Origin: Ananas comosus | Lineage: Eukaryota; Streptophyta; Magnoliopsida; Poales; Bromeliaceae | DNA: 64,000 nt | Reading direction: 5' to 3' | Assembly: GCF_001540865.1 (NCBI RefSeq) | Contig: NC_033632.1 | Coordinates: forward strand, 12,516,518 to 12,580,517 | In this document: piece by piece, positions 33,402 to 45,775 of the stretch | Layout of the letters: each line of letters opens with the position of its first letter | Numbering within the stretch: position 1 is the stretch's first letter | Notes under the pieces: model-generated | Database searches by the model: none | Told to the model about the DNA's origin: nothing | The model's input: the letters and a program-made list of their open reading frames with translations, nothing else | Position numbers and translations under genes: made by a program

Positions 33402-36400
33402 AAACCCTAACCCTAATCATCCCCAGCTGCCCCAGCCGCTTCAGCTCCACCCTGCCCAACCCGTGCGCATGCCCCGGCCGCCGGCGAGCTACTCCGGCCG
33501 CCGGAAAACCCTCCTCGGCATCTCCCCATTGCCCTCTCCCTCCTCATTGCCTCCATCTTCGACCGTAGAACTCAGGGAAGCTTCATAACCGCTGAAAGCT
33601 CTTCCCTAGGCTGAGACCCAGCTCCGGCGTCCTCCCCCGCCGGCCCCGGCCACCCCGAGCGCCGCCGGAGCCACCCCTGCTCCCTGCGGCCAGCTCGGGT
33701 CAGCCCAGACCAAGCCGGCTCGAGCTCTGCGACCACGCCTCCCTTCGGCCGTGCCGCCCTCCTGTCGGCCCCGGCGACCTCTAGCAACCCGGCGCGCGCG
33801 TCCCCCGCTGTCCCCGCGTGCCGCCGGCCGCCGCTGGGATCTCCTACGGCCGCCCAGACGAGTGCGGGCCGAGGTTGGGCCGGCTCGGCTTCCAAGCGCC
33901 GCCGCCGCCCACCGGGGGGTGCACCACCTTCCCCTCGGCCTCCGGCACCGTACCGTATCCGCCCAGGCCTCCTCCGGCCGCCGCCGCGCCGCTAGGAAGC
34001 ACGAACCCGAGAGGGAGTGGGTGGAGTGGATCTCAGCCGCCGCGCCACCGGTTGCCGTCCGCCGCCGGCGAGCACCCTCCCCGGACCTCTCGGACCTACT
34101 GCTCCCATCCCCGGCCTGAGTGCCCGCCTCCCGGCCGCCGGCAACCAACCCTAGCTCTCCTTGGGTCCGGTAAGGCTGTTTTTATATTCCAGCACAGTAG
34201 TTTAGCTTTCCGGCCACCTTTCCGGTGATCCGATGACTCCCCGACACCCCGGGAGGTGAGCACGATGATCGTGGGCTCGTACTGAACACGATGCTCACCT
34301 CCGTTTGGGTTAATGGTGCCCGAGTTAGTGAGTTAAGGGCAATCTTTGCGCTGTGCACGTTGTTCAGCTGAATTCCGCGTCGCTCGTGCGCGCGTGGCAG
34401 TGGCCGGCAGTGCTCCGGAAGGTGAGCACGGCCTCTGGCACACTGAAATCTATCAGCGAGAGCGATGTTTGTCCTAATCGACCCCTGGTTTGCGTGTACG
34501 ATCCATAAAAGCCATGAAATCACATAAAATAATGTGATTCCATGTGTCGATAGGGGCTTTTATGCCGTTTGCTTCATCGTAGCTGCTGTTGGCAGCGAGT
34601 TAGGGCTGAGGATAACCTCTGGACTGATCGTCCAAGGCCCCAAGCCTTTGCAAGTGTCGGAAAGAGATTTTCGGCGTGTTTCTTGGCGAAATCCGCCGAC
34701 GGAACGCGGGATCGGTTCAGATTCCTTCCGACAGTGCTTCGTGATGAATTGTGTAGTTGCTGAGCCTTGCTGGCTCGTCACCATCATCATTTTGTGGGTT
34801 CGGTGATGATGGGTGAGCGACGGTGGGTTCCGGTGTCGAAATAGACACTTTCGGGAACTCGGATTTGTACAATTATCAGGCGATAATTGTGTAGTGGTGT
34901 TATCTTGTGTTTCCTGCCAAAACATCCAAATTGGAGTGTTTTGGGGCAGCAGGTGACTCGTGACACGAGTCGGTGAGTTTCGGGACACTTAGTGGGTCCC
35001 GACGGCGTCCCGATGTGGTTTTCGGGACTTCCGGCGAGTTACGGTAATCGGTATTGGAAAACCGATCTTCGTGAAATTGTTTGTGGGGTTGTGGATACTG
35101 TGGTTATTAGTTGTGGGTTAGATACTAACCCGGTGGACCCTCTATAGGTCCTGTCGACATTCTTTTGCAGTCAGGAGACAGACGCGACATCCTTACAGGT
35201 GGGTACTTCGATCCGACGTCGGTACAGTGGTGCACGCTTGGTGATGGTTTCTTACCCTTACTTTTCTGTTGTTATTATTGCATAGTATATATTGAGCCTT
35301 GCACCCATGTTATTCCATTATACTCTACTCGTTGTTTGCATGCTTAGTATCCAGAGTAGGAGTAGAGTGGTTCTATCTATGTGCGTATCTGTTGACTTGG
35401 TTGGTCGATTCTTGTACTTCATATCAGTGACTTGGTAGGTCAATTCTTGTACTTCGTATCAGTGACTTGGTTGGTTGGTTCTTGCATCTCGTATTTGTGA
35501 CACATTTGGTCGGTTCCTTGACTTCTGTCGTTCGATGACCGTTGTGGTCGATGTACCCTAGAGGGGTTGGATTATTGGCAAGTGGCCGACGGTAGTTCTG
35601 GATTCTATTGATACACTCTGATGACCTATTCGTCGATTCGTTATGCATATATCCTAGTTTACCTGAGGTACTTGTGGTTCATTGAGCAGTATTTGCATAT
35701 GATTGAGAGGATGTTGATATTGTCCCATCCTAGTTGACCTGAGTGGTCAGTTCTTGTGCTTCCTTACAGTTGATGACCTATACGGTCGATGAGCCCTGTG
35801 GGCAGGATTGTCGGCTGGTTGCCGATGTTTGGCCTTTGAGCATATCAGCATTGATCGCCCGAGACTCGTTCGCATTTCACGAACACCAGCGGTCTGATCC
35901 ACCGCAAGAGGGTGTTCTTTTCCGAAAAAGTGGTTGCAGGTGTCGACCCGTGATCCCTAGAGGGTGTTCTTTTCCGGTTAGATGCATGGTAGAACGGCAG
36001 TGGTACTGTCGGGAGGTCTCCGGTGTGAACCTCCAGGGCACAGGCTTGAGGTTCCGGTGCGGACCAATAGAGCAGCAGATTTCAGATTGGGTATATTTGG
36101 ACTTCTTGTTCGGTTGACGCATATAGCTATAGTAGCGGTTGTTGTTTGTATACCTTCAGTTCTTTCTTTACACTTGTCTTACTACTATAGTTTAGCTGCA
36201 TGTATACTTTCAGTTGTTCATTATAGTAGCGGTAGTTGTGCTTTCATTTATAGTTCTATCTCTTTTGTTCATTATCGTTGCTACTGTATTTAGTATTTCA
36301 CTTACCCATATTGTTGTTTATCTCTTCCTGATCCGGTGAGTACTCCTCGCCTTCATCGGCTTGCGGTACCCACTGGGAGGGGAGACATGTTTACATGTTC

Positions 36401-36991
36401 TCACCTCCCCCACCATTTTTCAGGTATTGCAGGCGGTGAGGTTGAGACGAGACGTGAGACACGTTCGTAGTGGTCGCTAGAGCTTCCAACCCAGTTTGTT
36501 GGTTTAGTTCCTACCCTGTTTACTTTTGTTATTAATAGCTTTAATATTTTATGGTTCAGTTGGTTTATATTATTCGAATTCATATGATTTTGAATAGACT
36601 ATAGAACTCGTGGATTTTGTGAAAAGGAAAAAATAGTTTTCTACCCCTCGTGGTAGCGTGTTTTAAAAAGAAAAGGTTTCCGTGTGGGAAACAGCTTTCA
36701 AAAGAGTTTTCTCGTGGCTTCTATGTTTAAACACTGAATGGTAAATATCTGGTGAATTGTGAATGAATGTTGAGTATTGTATATTCATGTATTGTGGTTG
36801 TATCCTGGTTATACTCTGTTTATACTTTTGTACTTGTGCGACGCCGTGCAAATACAGGGGAGACTTTGTCCGTGTGAACAGTGAATTTTCTGTATTTGTG
36901 GCGGATCTGGGATACCCTGGGGTTAGGCTTTAAAAAAATTTAGACGCTTTTCCGCTGTGTTTCAAACTAAAAGGGACCCCGGGGCGTGACA
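33402..36991 (+). repeat. Long Gypsy (Tekay/Del-like) 5' LTR, left end in gap
   Basis: Its last roughly 190 bases (from 'tacttttgtacttgtgcg' to 'ggggcgtgaca') match the end of the LTR at 39174-39793, and a PBS follows at 37000. It has a GC-rich left part (33402-34160), subrepeats at 35392-35520, and 'catgttctcacctccc' near 36390, the texture of long Tekay/Del LTRs. The GC-rich ORFs here (33572-34228, both strands) are Pro/Arg/Ala-rich and I do not treat them as genes. Confidence 0.6.
35392..35520. repeat. Degenerate 45-50 bp tandem subrepeats in the LTR
   Basis: About three copies of a unit reading 'gacttggt(t/a)ggtc(g/a)a', 'ttcttgtacttc(a/g)tatc'. Further single echoes occur at 35740-35790. 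Confidence 0.75.
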
Positions 36992-39173
36992 GATTAAAGT
37001 GGTATCAGAGCCTAGTTACAACCACAGCACTATTCACAGGTAGTTTTGAAAAGTAAATGAACTGAACCAAATAAACTGAACCATTGGTTAGGTTGACCAA
37101 TAGGAAGACTACGGTGTATAGGCACATGAATGCGGAGTTTGGGCTTGTGTCTCGGTGTTTATTCGAGTTTGGTAAACTCAAAGTGCATGGTGTTTCTGTA
37201 TGTGTTAAGGTTCGCACAAGCTGGTGTCTAAGTCGGGAGTAGTGGCGGTGTACTTATTCGGACATCGAGTGGTGGGGCGACATTCTCCAGTTGTTGCCAG
37301 TCCTGTCAGGTGGGGCCTTGAAGGGCCAAGTGAGATTTTCGGGCCTAGGCGAGTGTCATAACTGCCGACGCCCAGGCCACTCTCTCTACTTAGGACACGA
37401 GAGCTGTTGCGAGTGTCTCTACAGAGACGGCACCGTGATCAGTTACGATCGTGACTTCTGTGGGGCTAATAGGGTGTAGCCCAGGGTTTGGATAGCGGTC
37501 GTTTTGGCGACTGCATTGTTAGTGTTTCTTCCGCAGATCTTTGGGTAGGGTTGCGATGCCTACCTCTCTTCCTTGATTGCTGATGAAATCAGCGGTTTGG
37601 GGCCTCTGTCTGGGTAGTTCGCCGATTTGAGTCACTAGTGGCTTGTGGATGTTGAAAGTTATAGGACTCCCTATGAGTCGGTTCAGGGTCGTTCTAATTT
37701 CGAATGTCGACTTGTAAAGTCGATGTTTCGATAGTAATGGTTGTGAACTCTTGGTTCAGTGAAGAGGTATCAGGTGGCTTGATACTTCGACGTGTCACAC
37801 TTCCAACTCGTTGTTGGTAGTGAATCTTCAGATATTTCGTTTTTGTTTTGATAAGTACATTGGTTGCAGACAATATACTGTCGAAAAACAAGACGAAATA
37901 CCCTTTCCCTGTTTGGGACTTATGGATTGGGTCGATGTTTTCTCTTGATTGTCTTGTGGGAAGCTTAAGTGATGATTATCCTTGATCATGTAGCGAGCCT
38001 TGGATTATTCCCTGGCAGGTTTTGTGCAGTTGATTTATCATCACTGCAGATAGTTCTGAGTTGTGCCTTCCACAACTAAAAGATTTGTTTGGTTAGTAGT
38101 CTCGGTCTGCTTGCCGGGAGGTTCTGAATCACAGTTGTTGCGTGACTTTAGCCTGGTTGTTGGCTTTGATTGTCACCGTATGTGATAGCGTATAAGGTTG
38201 TGACTCGGCTTATTGTGCAACCTTGGTATAGTGTGCTTGTCCGGTTAATTGATGGCAGGTGCGCCGAGGTCTCAATCAGACAGGTATTTGGTGTTGATCG
38301 GAACATCGATCGCTAGGGTCCCTTGTAGGACGGCAGCGACAGGGTCTCGTGGAGGCAGGTGTTGAGCATCACCGATGGTTAGTATCGCTTTTGCGATTGG
38401 CGACCTGTGCATCAAGTGATGGACTTGCAAAGAGCTTTCGGTGGTCTGTTGGTACCGGATTAAGTTTGAGGAGACAAATTGTCTAGCTCAATTGGTATTG
38501 TCAGTTGGACCTTTTGGTCAGGTGGTAAGTGAGGTCTTGGACCTAGGACTATAGATTGTCGCAGGTGACTTTCCGTTGATGGAGGTTTTGGCAGTTTGTG
38601 TGGTTATTGGTGGGAGACTGTAGTCTCCAAGGTGAGAGTTTTGACTCAGGTCATAGAACAACGTTTTGTATTCGTTCGTGGTGAGCAGGTTGATGTTGTG
38701 GGCTAGTCGGAGTATTTTATTTCAGTCTACGTAAATAGACTCCAGATTAGTAGTTGTGTCTCGTGACTTTTCTACGTGAACTTGCGACGTAGTCGAGTCG
38801 GTTACTGGTATGCGGACCAAGGTCGAGTGGACCTAGAATTTCTGAGTGTTGAAGTGTTATCTCAGAATTGGCAAAGTTGGGATCGACGAATCCTGGGAGT
38901 GGGACTGTTTTTGTCCGCAGGTTATAGGATGGTGTTGATCCCGGTGAGTTTTGGTCTGTAGATTTTGGGTTGGTACGTTTTTTCCTCGTTTTTGTCCGAG
39001 TGGAACCGTGGTCCTATTCTTTCCTTATTCGGAGATTGATCTGTCCAATTCAAAGATTTGTGATTGACCAGTACTCAAGGGTGATATTGTAGTTGAGGAG
39101 TAATTTCTCAATTCTATTTCGGTGGGTACGTGATCAAGTTTCGGGGACGAAACTTCTTTTAAGGGAGGGATAA
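36992..39173 (+). mobile_element. Non-autonomous Gypsy internal region
   Basis: Starts with a PBS (TGGTATCAGAGCC, 37000-37012) and ends with a polypurine tract (AAGGGAGGGATAA, 39161-39173). Just before that it has 'agtttcggggacgaaactt', a sequence conserved at the 3' end of Tekay/Del chromovirus polyproteins. No reverse transcriptase, integrase or gag frame remains in about 2.2 kb. CHNCRRPGH at about 37345 may be a decayed zinc knuckle. Confidence 0.65.
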
Positions 39174-39793
39174 TGTAAGGACTGAGATTTTGACAGTGCA
39201 ACTAAACTCTCTATTGATGATATTTATGTGTGTAATTTAATTACATAAGCACTCGTCAAGTTTCGGGAGGAAACGAGTTAAGACGGAGAAGTTACGCGAC
39301 CCAAAGAATCACTTAAGTGAATAGTAACTCCGATTTTCCGGAGAGGCCACGGAGTATAGTTGGCTTTCGACGCGTATCGAACTCCGATCATAGTCGTCCA
39401 ATAGCTCGTTTTCAACGGCTCGACTATCCTGGACCCATTGGCACTGACGGATTTGGATTTGGATGCACGAATTTCGAGAAAAGGGGGTTTAATGATTTTT
39501 ACATATAATTATACCTATATGTGGTTTTGGTGGAACCAATGAGGGTGGGTTTTGTCGCAAATCGGAGACCTTTTCGGGCAAAACGAAATGCTAGACTCGA
39601 TGCCTCTGTTTGTACTTTTGTACTTGTGCGACACCGTGCAAATACAGGAGAGACTCTGTCCGTGTGAACAGTAAATTTTCTGTATTTGTGGCGGATCTAG
39701 CATACCTTGGGGTTAGACTTTAAAAAAAAAATTAAAAAAATTTAGACGCTTTTTCGCTGTGTTTCAAACTAAAAGGGACCCCGGGGCGTGACA
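39174..39793 (+). repeat. Gypsy 3' LTR, short form (620 bp)
   Basis: Starts TGTAAGGACTGAG right after the polypurine tract and ends GGGGCGTGACA. Its last 190 bases match the 5' LTR, joined to its first 430 bases at a 'ctctgttt' shared by both copies. An internal deletion of most of the long LTR explains the size difference. Confidence 0.7.
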
Positions 39794-40182
39794 GATTAAA
39801 GTGGTATCAGAGCCAATCACCAGCCGAAAATGTGTGGCGAGTCTCGATTGAGTCAGGGTCTGAAAGACATGGTGATAGGCTATGCCGGAGTCTGAATGAC
39901 AAGCTGACCGGCTATGCCAGGATCTGGATGACAAGGCTAGCGAGACGAGTCTCACATCCCCTGGTGATCTTGGGCTGTGTGTGTGGATTGACGAGGACGT
40001 CAGGAGTCAGGACCTTAACGGGAGGAGTCTGTGACACTCCAATAATCCCACATCGGATGGGAATGGGGTTGTCATTGGATCTATAAGAGACTTAGAAACT
40101 AGTAATAATAACTGGGCTTAAGCATTTTGGGCCGGTGGTTGGGCCCAACGAGTTATTATTGCTAGTGGGCTGGGTCGTTACA
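39794..40182 (+). mobile_element. TRIM-like tail: second PBS, short internal region and short LTR
   Basis: Directly after the Gypsy LTR comes 'gattaaag' and a second TGGTATCAGAGCC (39802-39814). About 215 bases of non-coding leader, a purine tract (acgggaggag, about 40018-40027) and a different short LTR follow. The short LTR starts TGTGACACTCC (40030), ends GGGTCGTTACA (40182) and is about 150 bp. This is the plan of a terminal-repeat retrotransposon in miniature whose left LTR has been replaced by the Gypsy LTR. Confidence 0.55.
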
Positions 40183-40186
40183 ATTT

Positions 40187-40900
40187 ATATTATCGACGAC
40201 GTAGGCCATTAATGGAGGGAAGATCCTTTAGACCTTACTCTTTCTGGTGGAAGGGAGTCTCGAATCTTAACGAAGTTTTCAAATAGGGAATATCTTTCAA
40301 ACTGGGTAACGGAAGTACTATCAACTTTTGGTCGGATCGATGGTGTGGAGAGTCCTCGTTACAACGGTCGTTTCCGGAAGTGTTTGAAATGGCGAACAGT
40401 AAGCCCTCGTTACAATGGTCGTTTCCGGAAGTGTTTGAAATGGCGAACAGTAAGAACTTAAAAGTCAAAGATAGTTTCAGGAACGACGATTGGAATTGGA
40501 ATAGGATTTTAGTTGACGAGGCTGGCATCTCGCAAGGGCTAAGTTCTAGCCTGATTGAGTTCAATGATAGGGTGTCCTGTCTCAAAGTAGAGCATGGACC
40601 AGACAATATACTCTGGCGATGGAACCCAGATGAGGAAACCAAAAATTTGCCCAAAGCAGACGAGATTTCCTCCGGTAAAGCCTATCTTTTATTAGATAAT
40701 AATCTTCTATTTGGAACTAATTATTTAATCATCTTCCTAAAATTTCATTGTTATTGGAACCCATGCAATGCTTGCACAAATTTGATCCACAGAATTTTTT
40801 GAACCTTATTTTTAACTACAACCCATGCCATGCATGCAGCTGCCGATAAACATTTTCCTAATACATTCAACATTTTTTGTGCGAAGTATACTTACACCTA
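40187..40900 (+). pseudogene. LINE ORF2 C-terminal fragment (copy 3, cleanest)
   Basis: The frame reads WWKGVSNLNEVFK, ISFKLGNGSTINFWSDRWC, LQRSFPEVFEMAN and so on, to RWNPDE and SSGKAYLLLDN. It resembles the region after the reverse transcriptase in plant L1-type LINEs (zf-RVT region). A stop in the early part and a 51-bp in-frame tandem duplication (from 40354 and 40405) show decay. It lies about 450 bp downstream of the STP-C stop codon. Confidence 0.6.
40354..40455. repeat. 51-bp tandem duplication in the LINE frame
   Basis: The block beginning CCTCGTTACAA at 40354 recurs at 40405 with one or two mismatches. 51 bp keeps the reading frame. It is not duplicated in the copy at 25388. Confidence 0.85.
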
Positions 40901-41349
40901 TATATATTGAAGACTATACTAAACATTAATTCCATTATCGATCGGCAAAGACGGTGCACGCTCAACATTGCAAACAACAAAAATAACTCTCCCCTCTTTA
41001 TTTTTCATAATTAATTATACAAATTAAGAAATAATGACTCTCCCCTCTTTATTTTTCATAATTAATTATACAAATTAAGAAATAATGCAAGTAACAAGTG
41101 AGCAGGGAAAGATTGGGCTAAAATATTACTGCTCGATTCAAATGGGAATGGTCCTTTTTGAACACAGAGATGTAAAAAAAGAAAATAATTAAGGCTATAC
41201 AAGCTAAGTATCTTACATAGCCCAAATAATAATGACAAAATTTTTTCTTTCTTATAGTAGATGGAGCACGTGCTGGACTCATCAAATATCATAACCGATA
41301 ACAAGTTGCATTCTCATTCAATTCAAACCAATTTGAGCGCGTCGACCGA

Positions 41350-43777
41350 TCACGCACCGAACGTGCTAGTTTTCTTGCCAACATGGATATCATCGTCGGA
41401 GATGAACTTGCCCCAGAACCAATGCTTCTTCCATGCGAGGACCATCTCTTCAATTGGCACGTTCTTGGTCTCCGGCAGGAATAAGCCGATGAAGATGGTC
41501 ATGACAAGCACCCAACCGCCGAAGAAGTAGAAGAGGCCGAACTTCAAGCGGCAGAGCAAGGTGAGGAATGCCTGTCCAATTATGAAGGTGAAGAACATGT
41601 TCACCGACACGTTAATGCTTTGGCCGGCGGATCGGATTTCGAGGGGGAAGATCTCGCTGGGGACCAGCCAGCCGAGGGGGCCCCACGACCACGCGAAGCC
41701 GGCTACGTACACGCAGATGAAGAGCACCACACAGCTCGCATATCCCCTGGATAGATTGGCACCAACACCGCTTGTCCCGAATTGGAATCCAATCAAGGTC
41801 CCCACAACGATCTGTACACAATTAAAGGAGGTGATTAAACATTAGAAGAATAGGAATGGTAACGCTACTTCATGCGATTTTGATCTGCTAATGTAAGAGT
41901 TGATCCTAAAACCATTTCCATCTAGCAAAAACAGTCACTAGCACAAAACTATATACAATGTTATCTACATATATGAATCATGGACGATTGCTGCAGGCCA
42001 ATTCGTCGCTGCATGTGATCACCGAAGTGTCAAAGACAAAATACAACCTTATATATCTAGTATACTATTTTTTTTTGGTGGCGGAGGAAAAAAAAAGAAA
42101 AAAAAAGTTATCACGCACAACCTTATGTTTGTTGACCAGCCAACAACAAAATTTCATACCTGGCATATGAGCATTTGGGTGCCACCCTGTAAGAAGAGTG
42201 CCCTGCGGCCGACTCTGTCGACAGTGGCTATAGAGACAAAGGTAGCAAACATGTTGACGAGGCCTGTAATAACAGCGGACATGAGTGCGGCATCGTCTTC
42301 GAAGCCAATGGTCTTGAAGAGAACGGGAGCATAGAACATGATCACATTGATCCCGGTAAGCTGCTGGAAGAAGGGAATGAGAATAGCCATAGTGAGTGCC
42401 GGCCTGTACTTTTTCTCCAATATGTTCTTCCACGGGTGCTTGATGGTCTTTGACTCCTCACTTGCGGCCACAAGGTCATCATACTCCTCTTGAACGTCGT
42501 CGGTGCCACGGATCTTCGAGAGCATTGATCTCGCCTGTTCGGCATGCCCTCGCTCGATGAGCGAGTTTGGGGTGTCGGGGAGGAGAAGAGCGCCGAGGGC
42601 AATGACGACGGCAGGGACCGCGGCGAGTCCTAAGCTGACGCGCCAGCCCCAACCTCCGGCGATCTTCGCAGTTGCATAGTTGATGAGGTTGGCGGCCAAA
42701 ATTCCGATCGTGATCATAAGTTGGAAGCCAATGTTGAGCATCCCGCGGAGTTTCGGCGGAGCCATCTCAGAGAGGTATAGCGGCACAGACTGCACGTTCA
42801 ATTGGTTACGAAGTGGAATAATAATATGGAGAGTTTTTGTAAAGAAAGATTTTAAAACACACGGACTTTACCGTAAAATGTTACTATATATCTATGCTAT
42901 TGTAACTTTTATGTTTAGAAAATGCCATGAAGTTCTAACAGATGGAACTCAATGGTTCACTTCTCAAAACCAATAAGATATTCCATCAATTAACAATATT
43001 AATTCTAAGTATGTTGTCAAAAACTTGAAAGTACCACCAAGTTCCGAAAACAAGGTTGTTAAATCAAACACAGCCCAGAGTTTAGGTAATAAAGTCAAAA
43101 CTTTTGAATCTAAGATTCTCATTTCGAAACGCGCTCTGGTTATGCAATATCTTCTGATTTGTACCGAAGATATTATACTTATATGTTGGTGTTATGAATA
43201 TGTTACCTGATTGGCGAAGCCAACGCCAATGCCGAGAAGGATGCGACCGAGGATAAGCATGAACACGCTCTCAGCTGCACCATTGATGACTGCACCCGCC
43301 AAAAAGGTGATGCCTCCACCAAACATGGACCACTTCCTTCCAAACACCCTCGTCACTGTCGCTGCGAAGAACGATGCTACCAATGCGGCCAAGTAAAGCG
43401 AGGATGTGAACAGAGTCAATAGCTCGCTGTCGAACTTGCAGTACTGATTCGTGCTCACATCCTCCTTCTCCTTATGGTACACGGAAGGAAAGAATTTTAG
43501 CAGGAACGAATCCATCGATGTCACTCCCCCTTTTTATTGGCATTCAAAGACAAATACAAAAACATATCCCTATTAGAAACAGGGAAAATACTGAAGCATA
43601 CAAAAGGACGAGAAAACATCATTTGTATGATCTCTTAAGATTACCGGAAATGCCGAGATCATAGCCGAAAATGAGACCACCGGAGGAGGCCACGAAGCAG
43701 GTGAGGAATACAAAGAGCGTCATCTTGCCTGGGTACTCCTTCCCTCCGGAAGCACTGACGACTACACCGCCCGCCAT
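41350..43777 (-). CDS. Sugar transport protein (hexose/H+ symporter), STP-C
   Basis: Minus-strand exons 43645-43777, 43207-43529, 42160-42789 and 41350-41811 give 515 residues. All exon lengths equal those of STP-B. I see two amino-acid differences from STP-B, both in exon 2 ([10 protein letters not shown] here, [10 protein letters not shown] in B). Family features, function and domain landmarks are those of STP-B. It has an intact frame and a conserved TATA box at 43911-43920. If the assembly is right, it is a very recent duplicate in the same orientation; otherwise it is the second haplotype of one gene. Confidence 0.93.
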
Positions 43778-43910
43778 TGGCTCGGAGTATCGAATTTCCT
43801 CTAGCTTTTGTAAGATAAGAAGAGGAGGACAACAGCAGGTTAATGGGAAGCCGAGAAGTGAAGAGAATGAAGAGGAGGTTATGATTTTGGAAAGCGAGGC
43901 GCAAGGCGTT

Positions 43911-43920
43911 CCTTATATAG
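43911..43920 (-). promoter_or_regulatory. TATA box of STP-C
   Basis: CTATATAAGG on the minus strand, about 134 bases upstream of the ATG at 43777, as in STP-B. Confidence 0.6.
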
Positions 43921-43929
43921 ATGAGTTGA

Positions 43930-45775
43930 GGTTGAGGGTGAGTTGAGGTGGCACAAATTTCCATTGTAAGACAATGGAATAGTCGGTCAGAGCGGAAAAC
44001 AGCTCTTACCGTCCTAATTATAGCCTCCAAGGGTAGTAGATTTTAGTTGGCCGCTCTTACGAAAAAAAAGAAGAATCGAGCAACCGGGCTTTTGACTGTT
44101 ATAGCTAATTTTGGCGCGGTGTAATATTCTTAAACCTGTGAGAGCTTGAAATTCTAATAAAAAACTAATCCCGCCCTTGTGATATCTAAAACTGGATTAT
44201 AGGTATCTATTTACACCTGTTATTGCCCCGCATTTATCCTAATTTTAGACAAACAACAAATCACCTTATCTATAATCTATCTTTAGTCATCTATCTGAAA
44301 TATCGTCTATCTGAACTAGATTGTCCTATCTGGTCGTCACAATCTACAGGTCATCTCCTGTCCGTTGTATTTAGGTGCTCCTCTTCTCTATGTTGAATGT
44401 TCTCTTCCATTTTTCTTAAGAAAAATAGGAGTATACAAGCTGTAGATAGAGAAAAATACATGTTTAAAGTGCTTCTACACCACCTTTTACGAAACTATGT
44501 TATTTATGAGAATTACATGTCTATAAATTCAGGAGCATCCTACAATTCTGTATCTAACATGCTGTAGTCGAACTGGAGGATGGTAGCGCCAATACTAGGA
44601 AAAGATCATAAAAAGGAAGACAGGTGCCAAAATAAATGAGGTTCCCGGTTAATTTTCTGGTGCATGAAGCTTCACGAGATTTGACACCTCTGCAACACTC
44701 CACATGAAATGCATTTGGAGGTTTCATTCTGGGGCATCAGCATTTCAGTTGTAAGAGCGTACTTTTGAAGAGAATAGAGCGACGCATTATACTTGCGACG
44801 CATTTTGACAAGCAGAGAAAAAAAAAAAAAAAAAACCAAACATACAAACTTGAACTGTATAATCTAATAATAAACAAGCGACCAAGATTACGTAACCGCA
44901 TGAAAAGGGGGAAGGAGAAAGCAGAGGGTGCACGACGTGGGCGAAGTCGAAGATCCAGCAAGCAGCGTGGGTGTGTATCCAAAGCCATTTTCGCCTCCCT
45001 CAGCGGGAAGAAGAGAACCGAGGAACCGAACAAGATGAAGAGGCACTGCTTTTGTTTGTATTACTTCCCACATTCAAACCGCTCTAGCTAGGGGACGGCA
45101 CTTGCGGTTTTGTGCGTAAATTATTTGATTTTACCAATAAACTTTAAAAAATCCAAATATTTGAACTGACAAACCAAAATCAAAACCAAACTAATTTTTT
45201 TCTAATTTGGCTCAGATTTGGTATTCCACACTAGTTGTTCAATTTTAGTCATGATATTTTCAAGCCAAATTAGATCGGTCCAGTTTCAAATTTTCTTGTC
45301 ACCAAAACCTAAGGGAACAATGCCCACCCCTACCTCTAGCTTCAGAATATCTCCAGTCTGGTTCTTGTTCTTAAAAAGGACCACAAAGTTCAAACTAGGT
45401 ATCCACACTGCACAAACACACAAAAAAGTAATAATAGCAATGAGAAGTCTATTTTTCTCAATAGTCTTTCAATACACGGTGAAATCAAGAAAGTGCGACT
45501 ATATATGCTATTACCCAGAATTAAGAAACAACACCAGAAGTACAATTTGGTAGTGGATGATATATTACAACACGCAGTTGGGCTTTGCCTACTGCGCAGT
45601 CATCATACACATCTCTTCAACAAATAGATTTCTCTTTTTTTTTAATAAAGGCAAAATGTGATTAAAAATTGGAATGGTATCATATTACAATAAATCCAAA
45701 ACAGGCGAAATAAAAATGAAGAAAAGAAAAGAAACATAGTCATAGTACAAAAAATCATATGGAACGCTCCGAGTT
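43930..45775. other. 5' flank of STP-C and 3' flank of VPS18
   Basis: Conserved with the STP-B flank up to about 45440, then unique. An A-run lies at about 44818-44836. ORFs at 44765-45091 and 45218-45553 are not conserved as frames in the other copy and I do not call them. The VPS18 3' UTR presumably occupies the last 200-300 bases. Confidence 0.55.

Larger units (their letters stand above)
40629..45450. repeat. Segmental duplication, unit 2 (LINE 3' fragment, STP-C, flank)
   Basis: Partner of 17733-25190. The offset is about 22,855 bases through the STP gene. Differences in the gene are a few substitutions and small A-run indels in introns. Confidence 0.9.

Noticed and set aside
33402..33416. 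Telomere-like AAACCCTAACCCTAA right after the N gap
   Set aside because: Only about two imperfect units; such telo-box sequence is common in plant promoters and LTRs, and genes and repeats continue normally.
33572..34228. Several long GC-rich ORFs on both strands
   Set aside because: Overlapping Pro/Arg/Ala-rich frames in GC-rich DNA inside a probable LTR; no domain, and no one frame is favoured.
37291..37479. 62-residue ORF with CHNCRRPGH, possible zinc-knuckle gene
   Set aside because: The knuckle is incomplete (no correctly spaced last Cys) and it lies in a retroelement interior without other gag similarity.
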